NCBI GenBank assembly: GCA_913778085.1 | Contig: CAJYXJ010000014.1 | Span: 124,001-188,000 of the forward strand | From: an uncultured Chryseobacterium sp. | GTDB lineage: Bacteria; Bacteroidota; Bacteroidia; Flavobacteriales; Weeksellaceae | Direction: 5' to 3' | Length of the DNA stretch: 64,000 nucleotides | In this document: positions 18,179-27,129 of the stretch, piece by piece | How positions within the stretch are numbered: the stretch's first letter is position 1 | Layout: every line of letters begins with the position of its first letter | Notes under the pieces: model-generated | Told to the model about the DNA's origin: nothing | The model's database searches: none | Seen by the model: only the letters and a program-made list of their open reading frames with translations | Program-made: the position numbers and the translations under genes

Positions 18179-19282
18179 ATGTTAATAGAACATTTAGCTT
18201 TTTCCGGAATTCCGGCAGCGGTATTGTGCATAGGAATTATTTTATCAAAAAAGAAGATTAATAAATCCGATCGGTTTCTTATCTTCTGGCTTTTCATATG
18301 CAGTATTAATATCGCTTACTATTTATATTCGCCATCTGTTCCTGATTTTTTGCAGTCTTTGGGTTTTACTTTACCTGTTTTAAGTACAAGTATTCTGTAT
18401 TTATATGTAACAGCATTAACTTTTAATCTTCAATTTAAATCCACCGTAATCTTAAGAAGTATTCTGCCCTATGTGGTTTACAATCTTCTCTTTTTCTTGA
18501 TTACTATTTTTTTTGCGGAAATCCACTTTAACTATGGCAATCCCGGATTTTCTTCCGGTAATCATTCCGGGCTGTTGGGTATCATTACAGCTCCGATGGC
18601 CGTTGTTCCGATGGTCTACATTGTCTTATGTTTCTCCGCACTAAAAAGATATCAAAGACTGCTGCCGGAATATTATTCTTTCTCAGAAAAAATTAATTTG
18701 AACTGGCTGAAATATACCCTTATCTCTTTGATCACTCTTTTCATCATAATCTACAGCATCATTTTTATTTCTACAAGATTTCACTTTATTTCTCTCAATA
18801 AAACCTTCACCGTCGTCGCTGCCATTCAAAGCATCTTTTTATTATTCCTCATTTTTTTCAGCATTCGTCAAAGCCTGATCATTGGATACACGGTAATTCC
18901 GGAACAAGCCGAAAGTACTCCGCCAAAATACGTGAAACCTGATGAGAAACTTGATGAACTGGCAAAGCAACTTTTAATCTATATGGAAGATCAAAAACCG
19001 CATCTGGCCGAAGAACTTTCCCTTTATACTTTGGCTAAGGATCTGAATATTTCAGCCAACCTGCTGTCCCAGATTATTAACCAGAATTTAGGTACGAATT
19101 TTTATAAGTTCATTAATTCTTACCGCCTAAAAGAGGTTAAAAAAATGTTGAAAGATCCCTCATTTCATCAGTATTCGATCCTGGGTATAGCCTTTGAAGC
19201 CGGATTCAATTCAAAATCAACATTTAACAAGATCTTTAAAGAAGAAACCGGTATGACGCCTAGTGAATTTCGCAGGTCCTGA
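18179..19282 (+). CDS. Membrane-embedded AraC-family transcriptional regulator
   Basis: The 367-residue protein has about seven membrane segments in the first 235 residues (for example AAVLCIGIILS and FLIFWLFICSINIAYYL), then a cytosolic linker and an AraC/XylS helix-turn-helix pair at about 265-367 (LAKDLNISANLLSQIINQN, then ILGIAFEAGFNSKSTFNKIF and TGMTPSEFRRS). Membrane-anchored AraC regulators of this build are common in flavobacteria and probably respond to an envelope or extracellular signal. The next gene, a membrane protein 75 bp downstream, may be a target or partner. A short decayed match to its middle part lies at 25420-25478. Confidence 0.85.
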   Translation: MLIEHLAFSGIPAAVLCIGIILSKKKINKSDRFLIFWLFICSINIAYYLYSPSVPDFLQSLGFTLPVLSTSILYLYVTALTFNLQFKSTVILRSILPYVVYNLLFFLITIFFAEIHFNYGNPGFSSGNHSGLLGIITAPMAVVPMVYIVLCFSALKRYQRLLPEYYSFSEKINLNWLKYTLISLITLFIIIYSIIFISTRFHFISLNKTFTVVAAIQSIFLLFLIFFSIRQSLIIGYTVIPEQAESTPPKYVKPDEKLDELAKQLLIYMEDQKPHLAEELSLYTLAKDLNISANLLSQIINQNLGTNFYKFINSYRLKEVKKMLKDPSFHQYSILGIAFEAGFNSKSTFNKIFKEETGMTPSEFRRS

Positions 19283-19357
19283 TTAACGGTTCAGACGTCC
19301 TAATTTATCGAAACGGTCGTCTTAACAGGTCTTATTAAAGATTTTTGCAGAAAAAAA

Positions 19358-20005
19358 ATGGAAGCAATGTTACATTCTGCAAACATCATCACGCATATTA
19401 CGACAGGAATATTTGCGTTAATCATCGGATTCGTAATTCTAGTTAAAAAGAAAGGAACTGTTGTCCATCAGAAGCTGGGTAGATGGTTTGTATATGCAGT
19501 AGTTCTTGTCATATCCTCAGGGACTACAGGAGTCCTTATATTTAAGCGCAACTTATTTTTATTGGTCATTACCATTTTGGTCGGATATAATACCTATTCA
19601 GGAATCAGAAACATTAAAACCAAAACCAATGAATTTTCAGCGATCGATCTTTTAATTATGATTATTGCCATTTTCATAACATTCTACTTTATTTATCATC
19701 TTAACGTTATTGGTTTTTATTGGAATCCAATCATCATTTACGCAACAGTCGGCTATCTTTTTTCAGTCATTGCTTATGATCTTTTTCGATACTGTATTCC
19801 TAAATCTAAGTATGGCAATTTATGGCTATATGAGCATAGCTGCAAAATGATTAGTGCATTGGGAGGATTGCTGTCTGCATTTGTCGGAACGGTCCTTCCT
19901 GATTACAAACCTTACAGTCAATTTTTACCCTCGATCCTAATGACTGTCGTTATGATCGGTTTTCTTATAAACATAAAACAAAAACTAAAAAATAAGCAGA
20001 AATAG
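19358..20005 (+). CDS. DUF2306-like multi-pass membrane protein
   Basis: The 215-residue protein is almost wholly hydrophobic, with six or seven predicted membrane helices (TTGIFALIIGFVILV, then VYAVVLVISSGTTGVLIF and others). The first helix contains His residues followed by VHQKLGRWFVYAVV, a motif typical of DUF2306-type membrane proteins with heme-like or quinone-like helical bundles. No enzymatic motif is visible. It lies after the AraC regulator on the same strand. Function unknown. Confidence 0.7.
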   Translation: MEAMLHSANIITHITTGIFALIIGFVILVKKKGTVVHQKLGRWFVYAVVLVISSGTTGVLIFKRNLFLLVITILVGYNTYSGIRNIKTKTNEFSAIDLLIMIIAIFITFYFIYHLNVIGFYWNPIIIYATVGYLFSVIAYDLFRYCIPKSKYGNLWLYEHSCKMISALGGLLSAFVGTVLPDYKPYSQFLPSILMTVVMIGFLINIKQKLKNKQK

Positions 20006-20203
20006 TTTGAAGCATTGCACTATTTAATAAGGCTGTAGCCTGTTTCTCTTAAAAAATTCTACGTTCTGGAAAATCCAATTTTTCCTCATAACCTTAGCAG
20101 ATTATTATAAATATTGATACTCATATAGTACAGACCTGCTAAAATCCACATTGTCTTTTTATCTCTAGTAGAATATTAAAATATATTTGCAGCTGAAATA
20201 ATG

Positions 20204-22309
20204 CTATCCCATTTCCGGAAATTCTAAGGCTGTTTTATGATCATCTTTGATAACCAGGAAGGCATTAAATTTCTTCCCGCTTTTAGTTTTCATGTTTTTA
20301 ATCAGCGGCGTTTTCCCTGTCTTTATTAATACTGTGATATGATTGATGCTGAGCTGAATTCCGCATAGGGTTCTGAATAATATCCAACAGCATTGGGCAT
20401 CAGGGCATTTTACGATTTTATCTTTGATCATGAGATTTTGCTGCCGGCATTTCGGGCATCTTAATTCCGGGATATCTTCCTGGGGAATCTTGAGTAATAG
20501 CAGTTCATTGGTGATTTCTGTTGTGTAGCCTTGAATGTCACTGATGAATTGATTTTTGGTAAGTTCATTGTTTTCAATTTTATGCAGTGCTGTTTCCCAC
20601 TCTGCGGTCATTTCTACATTGGCTATTTTTTTGTCTTTGATGAGCTCGTAGACCTGCAGGCCTTTTGCAGTCGGAACCAATGTTTTGTTTTTTCTGATTA
20701 TGTAGTTTCTGCCGAGTAGGGTTTCAATGATGGAGGCCCGGGTGGCGGGAGTACCGATACCTATATTCTGAAGCATTTGCTGCTGATCTTTATTTTCGAT
20801 CTGCCGGCCTGCATTTTCCATTGCTGACAAAAGGTCCGCTTCTGTATAGAGTTTGGGAGGTACGGTGGTCTTCTCCCGCAGTTCAGCATTTGAAATTTTA
20901 ACCTCATCACCGATTTTCAATTCAGGAAGATCAATAAGCATTTCCGGATGGTTTGCGTTATGTTCCGTTGTATTGGAATCTGTACTGTCTGTTAGGATTC
21001 CCCTCACGGCCCGCCAGCCTTTGATGATTATTTTTGAGGCTCTGATATTAAATGGATAATGATGGACTTTGAGTGTTATGTGCGTGATCTCTTTTGAGCA
21101 ATGTTCTGACAAGGATTCCAGTAACCGGTACACTATCATCTGATAAATACTTTTCTCAACGGCGGTCAGAGCCGATGGGATTTTGGTAGTGGGCAACAAT
21201 CCGTGGTGATCGGTAACTTTTAGGTCATTGACCATGCGTTTATTAAAATTGCCAAATTTCAATGTTGCAATAGATGCCTTGAACTGATCGGTGCTATTAA
21301 GGGTTCTCACCAATTCAGGAATCTCTGCCCAGAGATCTTCAGGAATATATTTGCTGCCTGTTCGTGGATAGGTGATAAACTTTTTCTCATACAGGCTTTG
21401 TGCGGTCTGTAAAACCTCATCGGCTGAAAGCCCGAGTTTCCGGTTGGCTTCTTTCTGAAGCTCTGTCAGATCGAAAAGCAGCGGTGATGATTCTTTAACC
21501 GTGTCGACGGATACCTCCTCAATAGTAGCTTTACCCTCCCGTTCTATGGCTTTCAAAATTTGAACGGCCTGCTTTTCATCCTCCCAATATGCCTCTGACA
21601 GGCTTGTGAAATCTACATACTCTTTGCGGTGCTTGAGCTGAATCTGCCAGTATTTCTTTTTTTCGAAATCGTTATGGTCCCGAAATCTTTTGCAGATTAA
21701 AGCAAGCGTCGGAGTCTGGACCCTGCCTAAGGAGTAAACCTCATTGCCGGCTGCAATAGTTAATGCTTGGCTGGCATTGATTCCCACGAGCCAATCGGCT
21801 TCGCTTCTGGCTTTTGCAGCAGCGTACAGGCTGTCAAAGTCTGAACCTGGCCGGAGCTTTTTAAAGCCGTCGGTGATGGCTTTTTCAGTGAGTGAACTGA
21901 TCCAGAGCCGCTCGAATGGCTTGGTGCATTCCAGATAATCATAGATGTACCGGAAAATCAATTCCCCTTCTCTTCCGGCATCGGTTGCAACAATAATGCG
22001 GTTGCATTGATTGAATATGTTGTTAATCGTCTTCAGTTGTTTTAAAGCAGATGGATCCGGTTTATGGGTTTTCGATTGTTTGATTTTTCTTGGCGTCAGC
22101 TTAAATGGATTGGGAAAGATCGGTAAAGAGGCTTTATCAAAGCCTCTAATCCCATAATCTTCCGGCATTCCCAATGCCACCAGGTGCCCCAGTGCCCAGG
22201 TTACACAATAGCCGTTTCCTGTAAAGTATCCTTCTTTTTTTTCATCTGCATTGAGTATCAGTGCAATTTCCCTTGCTACATTTGGTTTTTCTGCAATTAT
22301 GGCCTTCAT
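20204..22309 (-). CDS. topB: DNA topoisomerase III, conjugative-transposon type
   Basis: The 701-residue protein is a type IA topoisomerase: N-terminal Toprim domain (AIIAEKPNVAREIA, then VATDAGREGELIF near residue 105), GRVQTPTLALI near 190 and the catalytic Tyr in KKFITYPRTGSKYIPE near 315. The C-terminus has a zinc-binding-like CPKCRQQN pattern. It relaxes and decatenates single-stranded DNA. It ends a three-gene minus-strand module with a DUF3945 protein and a small helix-turn-helix gene, the arrangement seen in Bacteroidetes conjugative transposons (CTnDOT-like). No transfer genes or integrase accompany it here, so the element is a remnant or this module was captured. Confidence 0.92.
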   Translation of the reverse strand: MKAIIAEKPNVAREIALILNADEKKEGYFTGNGYCVTWALGHLVALGMPEDYGIRGFDKASLPIFPNPFKLTPRKIKQSKTHKPDPSALKQLKTINNIFNQCNRIIVATDAGREGELIFRYIYDYLECTKPFERLWISSLTEKAITDGFKKLRPGSDFDSLYAAAKARSEADWLVGINASQALTIAAGNEVYSLGRVQTPTLALICKRFRDHNDFEKKKYWQIQLKHRKEYVDFTSLSEAYWEDEKQAVQILKAIEREGKATIEEVSVDTVKESSPLLFDLTELQKEANRKLGLSADEVLQTAQSLYEKKFITYPRTGSKYIPEDLWAEIPELVRTLNSTDQFKASIATLKFGNFNKRMVNDLKVTDHHGLLPTTKIPSALTAVEKSIYQMIVYRLLESLSEHCSKEITHITLKVHHYPFNIRASKIIIKGWRAVRGILTDSTDSNTTEHNANHPEMLIDLPELKIGDEVKISNAELREKTTVPPKLYTEADLLSAMENAGRQIENKDQQQMLQNIGIGTPATRASIIETLLGRNYIIRKNKTLVPTAKGLQVYELIKDKKIANVEMTAEWETALHKIENNELTKNQFISDIQGYTTEITNELLLLKIPQEDIPELRCPKCRQQNLMIKDKIVKCPDAQCCWILFRTLCGIQLSINHITVLIKTGKTPLIKNMKTKSGKKFNAFLVIKDDHKTALEFPEMG

Positions 22310-22325
22310 ATCTTTTAATTTTTAA

Positions 22326-23795
22326 TTATAGTTTACGGCCTCTGGATCGTACCGGTTTATTCTGTTGTTCTGCTTCCTGCTGTTTATTATTAGGTTGCTG
22401 TTGTTTGGCATTCAGCGGCTCTTTGATATTCTTGGTCGCTTCATTGGTCTTGCCATCGGTATTGACTGCTTTCTGGGTTTTATGGTCCTCAGCAGTCTCT
22501 GCTTTCTCCTTCAGTTTATTGGGATGGGTGAAAGAAAAATCGGTCTTGAAGGTTTCTTTATTGAACGTGATATACCCCTGGTAAGCTTTTCCCTTGTTGT
22601 CTGTAAGACCATCAACATAAATAGTCTCTCCCGCTTTGAATTTTTCATACTGTTTGTCGTTAAGCTTCTGGCCTCTGAAAACCCGTGGCGCTTCACCGTC
22701 CGTATTTTGGCTTTGCTGATCCGTTGTTTTTTGTACCTGATCGTGTTGCTGCTGTAGATCTCGTTTTTGATTGTTATTAAAAATAAATTCAACATACCGC
22801 TTATCTGCATTGAACTGGACAGTTGCATCAAACAACTCGCCTTTGGTAGAGGTCATCCCTTCAAGATATAAAGGCTTCCCTTCCAGCAAGGTCTGTTTTT
22901 GATGGTCATCCAGTTTTATCCCCTTGATTTCATCAGGAACTTTCATATACTCCGCACGGTAAGCGACCAGCTCGTTGGTCAGCCGGTCACGGCTGATAAC
23001 AGATGGAATGATTTCATCGGTTTTGGGATTAACCAGCTCCACTACCCTTCCCATATTTCCGTTCTCTCTGAGATTCTTTTTATCTTCCTCACTGAATTCG
23101 TGGCCCAAAAATTTCAGGTTGTAGTTGGGTTCCCTGCGGATGGCATGGAGCTGAATGGAAAGCCCGTCGGTATCGGAGGGCTGCAGGGAAAGGCGTACGT
23201 CCATTTTGCTGACCGCGCTTCCGAGCCGGATGGTCACCGGAATCAATGTATTGCTTTTAAAGCCTCTTAGCAAAGGATCTAAAGCATTGAGCTTTTCCAG
23301 TTTCTCTTTATTGAGACCAAGCTTCTCCATGGTCTTCCAGTCAATCTGTTCTGCGGAGTAACGGTACTCTGTTTCGGTGTTGGGTGTATTTTCCATTGTA
23401 TTCTGATTTTTTATTGGATTGTTCTCTTTAGGTACTGCTTCATGGTCCTTCGACTTTTCTTTTTCTTCAGATGCCTGGTCAGCATCCTGGTGGATATCTT
23501 TTCCGGTATTGACCGCATCGTACTCCAAAACTTTGAAAAAGTGGAAACGCGATGGGTTTTTAAGTTGCCTGTAAAAATTGGAGAAGAAATTGGAGACTAC
23601 GTCCCCATGCTTATCCACCCGGATTAAAGGCTCATCGTCTTTCCTGTTTTTAGAAGAATGCGTTTTCAGCGTTCTGCCTTTCTCCATTTCTTCAACCGTC
23701 TCAACCGTGTTGGTTTCTTTATCCAAAACCAATAGGGTCTCTGATTCAGGCAGGATTTCAGCAGGCGAATTCTGATCTTGAAGGTTCTCTTCCAT
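22326..23795 (-). CDS. DUF4099/DUF3945 conjugative-transposon protein
   Basis: The 489-residue protein has a disordered, charged N-terminus, a DUF4099-like domain at about 145-260 (YSAEQIDWKTMEKLGL, then LKFLGHEFSEEDKKNL), and two tandem DUF3945 repeats (IKLDDHQKQTLLEGKPLYLEG and QKLNDKQYEKFKAGETIYVDG). The last 70 residues are Gln, Asn and Lys-rich. The family is carried by Bacteroidetes integrative conjugative elements next to topB and probably assists DNA processing, but its reaction is unknown. It is 16 bp from topB on the same strand. No disruption is visible. Confidence 0.88.
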   Translation of the reverse strand: MEENLQDQNSPAEILPESETLLVLDKETNTVETVEEMEKGRTLKTHSSKNRKDDEPLIRVDKHGDVVSNFFSNFYRQLKNPSRFHFFKVLEYDAVNTGKDIHQDADQASEEKEKSKDHEAVPKENNPIKNQNTMENTPNTETEYRYSAEQIDWKTMEKLGLNKEKLEKLNALDPLLRGFKSNTLIPVTIRLGSAVSKMDVRLSLQPSDTDGLSIQLHAIRREPNYNLKFLGHEFSEEDKKNLRENGNMGRVVELVNPKTDEIIPSVISRDRLTNELVAYRAEYMKVPDEIKGIKLDDHQKQTLLEGKPLYLEGMTSTKGELFDATVQFNADKRYVEFIFNNNQKRDLQQQHDQVQKTTDQQSQNTDGEAPRVFRGQKLNDKQYEKFKAGETIYVDGLTDNKGKAYQGYITFNKETFKTDFSFTHPNKLKEKAETAEDHKTQKAVNTDGKTNEATKNIKEPLNAKQQQPNNKQQEAEQQNKPVRSRGRKL

Positions 23796-23893
23796 TTCTA
23801 AATATTTAATGAATGGGGTGAAATTAAATTCAGTGGCTTTATATTTTTAGAATAGGGTAGAAATACAACCTATTTGGCGGTTAGTGTCTCTGA

Positions 23894-24175
23894 TCAGGAT
23901 TTAAAGGATTCTCTGATGAGCTGATGGACATCGGATAGTTTGTAATAGAGCTTCCCACTGATGGTATAGTACGGGAGTTTTTTTTGAGTACGGTAACGCT
24001 GCAGTGATCTTGAGCTTATTTTAAGCAGCTGCAGGACATCCTGGTTATCCAGCAATTGCTCGCCGTCTACTTCGATCAACCTCGACTGGTTGTTTACGAT
24101 CTGTTCTTTCAGGATGTCGAATCGCTCCATGATCCGCTCCATCCAAACAATGAATTCTGTTCTTTCGATATTCAT
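23894..24175 (-). CDS. Helix-turn-helix (excisionase-like) DNA-binding protein
   Basis: The start is taken at the second Met, MNIERTEFIVWMERIMERFD (24175), because that opening is the usual one for this family; the first Met at 24217 adds 14 poorly supported residues. The 93-residue protein ends with a winged helix-turn-helix of the HTH_17/MerR-excisionase type (LLDNQDVLQLLKISSRSLQR, YRTQKKLPYY). It is typical of Bacteroidetes conjugative transposons, where such proteins control excision or expression of the topB module. A perfect inverted repeat lies just upstream at 24263-24286 and may be its operator. Confidence 0.85.
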   Translation of the reverse strand: MNIERTEFIVWMERIMERFDILKEQIVNNQSRLIEVDGEQLLDNQDVLQLLKISSRSLQRYRTQKKLPYYTISGKLYYKLSDVHQLIRESFKS

Positions 24176-24262
24176 ACTAGTGATTTTTGATGTTAATAGG
24201 TTTGAACAGTTGATCAACTTTATCGAGGTAAAATTGATTAATGTGAATCACATAAAATCACT

Positions 24263-24286
24263 ATCTTTTCGTAGTACCGAAAAGAT
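24263..24286. promoter_or_regulatory. Perfect inverted repeat upstream of the HTH gene, candidate operator
   Basis: Arms ATCTTTTCG and CGAAAAGAT enclose TAGTAC. The 24-bp site is centred about 100 bp before the HTH start. It could be an autoregulatory operator or an old attachment or recombination site at the element's edge. Confidence 0.5.
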
Positions 24287-24372
24287 TTTGCTGGCCGGAA
24301 TACGTGTTTTCTTAAAACGTGGCATACAATTGAATCTAATAACTTAGCAATCACAATACTTTATATGAAAAT

Positions 24373-24404
24373 AAAATCCTCGACTATTAGTTGAGGATTT
24401 TATT
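24373..24404. terminator. Hairpin terminator
   Basis: Stem AAAATCCTCGAC / GTTGAGGATTTT with a TATTA loop and one G-T pair. It has T-rich sequence on both sides, so it can act in either direction. It lies beyond the decayed minus-strand gene at 24470-24645. Confidence 0.65.
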
Positions 24405-24469
24405 GTATAGGTAAAGTGAAATCTTTTTCCAGGTTCAATTTAAAATAAGATGAGTAGATCCATTTGTCT

Positions 24470-24645
24470 TATTTACCTTTTTGTCCACAATATGTTTTCT
24501 CTGACTTAAATTTTATTTCTAATTCTTAAATATTTTTTTATTCATTTCTATATGGAGTGACGTTGAATTTTACTTTAAAATTCTCAATTTTATCATCTTC
24601 AAACCATATAAAGATAAGTTTGTATTTGTTTCTTCTTTTTCAGTA
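24470..24645 (-). pseudogene. Decayed second relative of the 89-aa orphan protein
   Basis: One minus-strand frame reads NKYKLIFIWFEDDKIENFK, then VKFNVTPYRNE, a stop, KNI, a stop, and ELEIKFKSEKTYCGQKGK. This tracks the intact protein at 17522-17791 (NYIVVEFEGDDKKQHFEVK, FDPYQIG, DLKIKFESEIFTEKKTGEK) over most of its length. Three in-frame stops show it is dead. Divergence is greater than for the fragment at 6945-7048. Confidence 0.65.
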
Positions 24646-24745
24646 TTCCCTTTCAAAACCGATAAATTATACACTTTAACATGGTAGCTTTGAGATAGGC
24701 TGCAATTTTGCAGTATACATTGCAAAATTTGAAAAATCTTTAGCT

Positions 24746-25225
24746 GTGAATATAATATTGTTTGAAGAAAATACTGCCCCGGAAACGATTGAAAAAAATA
24801 CAGAAAATTTAAAAATTGCCGAACTTAATCTTTCAGATTTCAATAAAAGGATGGATAAGGATTATGATCTTATTTGCAAATTCACAAATGAAAACCCTCG
24901 TTTCTTTCTAAAGCAGGAATTAAGATATCCGGAAAATACAAATACCATCGCAAGCCAGATCAATTGGCTTCTGATGTGGAACAGAGAAAAAAAGGACAGG
25001 GGTTACTTGAAGATTTTTTTTAATGATATTCAAAGAGATTTTGAAGAAATTAACCGATACCATTCCCCATACGTACAAAAAAATAACCTTTATTATAAGT
25101 TGGTTGAAAATTTTAAAAAGAAATATACGGATTATGCACCTTTGGGATTTTTAAATGAAGATGACGAAAGCTATATCAAAAGAGAGATCCATGAAAAATT
25201 TTTAAAGTATCTTGAGTCCTTGTGA
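24746..25225 (+). CDS. Unknown 159-residue protein
   Basis: The frame uses GTG at 24746, since no ATG lies nearby. A TAGCTTTG box at 24685-24692 could serve as its promoter. The protein is hydrophilic and helical with many Asn, Lys, Asp and aromatic residues, including INWLLMWNREKKDRGYLKIF and VQKNNLYYKLVENFKKKY. There is no signal peptide, membrane segment or catalytic motif that I can name. It is isolated, AT-rich and bordered by the conjugative-element remnant on one side and decayed sequence on the other, so it is likely accessory. I do not recognise the family. Confidence 0.55.
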   Translation: MNIILFEENTAPETIEKNTENLKIAELNLSDFNKRMDKDYDLICKFTNENPRFFLKQELRYPENTNTIASQINWLLMWNREKKDRGYLKIFFNDIQRDFEEINRYHSPYVQKNNLYYKLVENFKKKYTDYAPLGFLNEDDESYIKREIHEKFLKYLESL

Positions 25226-25419
25226 AAACTTGCTTCCCTTAATTGACTGATAAAATCATGATATGATCTCATTCTAAATTTGCAGCTGGGCTAATTTGTA
25301 CATGAATTGGATGATAAACTCAAATAATTATTTTGTCGATTCAGGCGTTTCATTCAGAAATATCTCATTGCTTCTTAAAATGTAAATATTGTGGGCTATT
25401 TTAAGAATGATGATCTATA

Positions 25420-25478
25420 GTGAAATACACCCTTATCTCTTGGATCAGTCTTTATTATATCAACTACATTATTTTAGC
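25420..25478 (+). pseudogene. Short decayed match to the AraC-family regulator gene
   Basis: Starting with TGAAATACACCCTTATCTCT, about 55 bp resemble positions 18709-18770 inside the AraC-family gene, where they encode KYTLISLITLF. It overlaps the 3' end of the minus-strand gene that follows. It seems to be the last trace of a paralog. Confidence 0.4.
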
Positions 25479-26807
25479 CAATACAATTCCCGTTATCAAG
25501 GCTACAATTGTAATGACAATCATTGTGATGTAGTGGTTATTACCCTTTTGTACTTCTGCTCTTAAGCGGATATTGTCCTGTGTGACATTTTCCAAATTAG
25601 CCTGTAATGACGCAGTCTTCTCATTGATGGCAGACTGCATATTTTTTTCCTGCATCGCTGCCATCTCTTTCTTATAATGGTCCATTTCCAGCGATCTCTG
25701 CTTCTGCTGCTCCTGAAAGTTTTTTTGCAGGTCTTCGATATGCCGGGCCGAATTCAACTGGAGTTTCTGAAATTCCTCATTTCGGACTTTAAGCTGATCC
25801 GTAAATGTTTTGGATTGGTTTTCCGCCTGTTCCTTGTATGCTTTCTGCGCTTCCGTAAATTCTTCATTCTTTTTTTTCAGTTGCCTTTCCAGCGTCTCAA
25901 CCTGTTGGGAAAACTGTGTTTTCACATCTTTCTTCACCTCGTCAATAAGAAGCGCTCTCGAATTCGAACGTTCTAGAGACAATTTTTCTGCAATACCATG
26001 GAGACCTGCACCATAATCATGAGGCAGGTGGAAACGTTTGTCGGCCAAACGATCCAAAAGTGTTTCATCAACCGTATGCCCGATGGCAGTTACCATCAGC
26101 GGTTCCATATTGATAAAATATTCCGATAAGATCAGGTCATTGAAGGTTTCCATACTCTGCCGGTCTCCTCCGCCTCTTACCAAACCGATAATGTCGTAGT
26201 TTTTCAGAGACAGCTCTTTCAAAGTGGAAAGAATTGCTGTCGATGAAGTAATGTTGCAGCTGTAATTGCTGATCTCAAAAAAAGAAGAGGAAACATCTAA
26301 TCCCTGTGCAAAATCTTTTTGCACAATCGCATTATTGCCGTAAATATTCGCGATCGTCACTTTAGCATTCAGAAGTAGCTTATCTCTGACAAGCGCTTCC
26401 AGATCTTTTGAACCTATCTCAAGTTTTTTCTGAATCAATTCGTATTTGTGGAGTTCTTCTTCCGAAATCGATTTCTCTTCCTGCTGAATAATTTCATCGA
26501 CCACGAAACGAAGCTCTATCGAAGAATTTTTAATACTTTTCTCAATGAAACCCCGCAAGGTATATATTTCATTATTGACGATTTTGCTGCGTAACAAGGA
26601 AGAAATCCTTATTCCCATTGATACGTGATCACTTTCTGAAAATAAAAGATCGTAATAGTAATTTCCATAGGCCTTACCCGCTCCATACGAGTACCGTCCT
26701 TTCAGGTAAATCAGATTGACCGTTGCATTAATTTTTAACGCATTGCTGAAAATCCCAATAACTGACGCAGGAGAATAAACCGGATAAGAAACTTCTTGTT
26801 CTGACAT
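25464..26807 (-). CDS. Exonuclease VII large-subunit-like protein with coiled coil and membrane anchor
   Basis: The 447-residue protein resembles XseA: an N-terminal OB-fold-like part (YSPASVIGIFSNALKINATV, LIYLKGRYSYGAGKAYGNYY, then TLRGFIEKS), and a catalytic-like region with GLVRGGGDRQSMETFNDLIL near residue 210 and VTAIGHTVDETLLDRLAD near 240, matching the RGGGS..DL..FN and GHE.D motifs of exonuclease VII. A long coiled coil spans about 285-420. Unlike normal XseA, it ends in a single membrane helix (MIVITIVALITGIVLAKIM). No XseB-like small subunit is next to it. The protein could act as a membrane-tethered nuclease; whether it still cuts DNA is open, as several family residues differ. 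Confidence 0.78.
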   Translation of the reverse strand: MSEQEVSYPVYSPASVIGIFSNALKINATVNLIYLKGRYSYGAGKAYGNYYYDLLFSESDHVSMGIRISSLLRSKIVNNEIYTLRGFIEKSIKNSSIELRFVVDEIIQQEEKSISEEELHKYELIQKKLEIGSKDLEALVRDKLLLNAKVTIANIYGNNAIVQKDFAQGLDVSSSFFEISNYSCNITSSTAILSTLKELSLKNYDIIGLVRGGGDRQSMETFNDLILSEYFINMEPLMVTAIGHTVDETLLDRLADKRFHLPHDYGAGLHGIAEKLSLERSNSRALLIDEVKKDVKTQFSQQVETLERQLKKKNEEFTEAQKAYKEQAENQSKTFTDQLKVRNEEFQKLQLNSARHIEDLQKNFQEQQKQRSLEMDHYKKEMAAMQEKNMQSAINEKTASLQANLENVTQDNIRLRAEVQKGNNHYITMIVITIVALITGIVLAKIM

Positions 26808-27129
26808 ATGAATGAATATCCTTTTTCAAATATTCCCTACAAAGATATTGCTATTTGTCATGAAATAAAAGATTCCGGGATATAATTAGATAGACTCAGC
26901 ATTTTGGCTGGCAATGGTCTTCTTGTTTTATGGATCATTGCTATAATTAATAGCCATCGATAATGCATGATCTCTGATGGCATATAGTTTGAAATGTCAA
27001 AAATGTATTGCTATAACAATCTGTTGATAATGTTATGAAAATTTAACCTGTCAGAGATCTACTAATCACAATTACATCCATCCTCCTATTAATGAACAAA
27101 AGGCCCATTAATCCCTAGTGGAATTAAAG
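26808..27129. other. Intergenic between convergent or tandem minus-strand genes
   Basis: AT-rich with no gene seen. A weak inverted repeat (ATTAATG/CATTAAT, 27088-27112) lies just after the Crp/Fnr gene end and may be a poor terminator. Confidence 0.3.

Noticed and set aside
24263-24286. Factor-independent terminator
   Set aside because: Stem is AT-rich with no T-run and sits upstream, not downstream, of the nearest gene; operator or recombination site is more likely.
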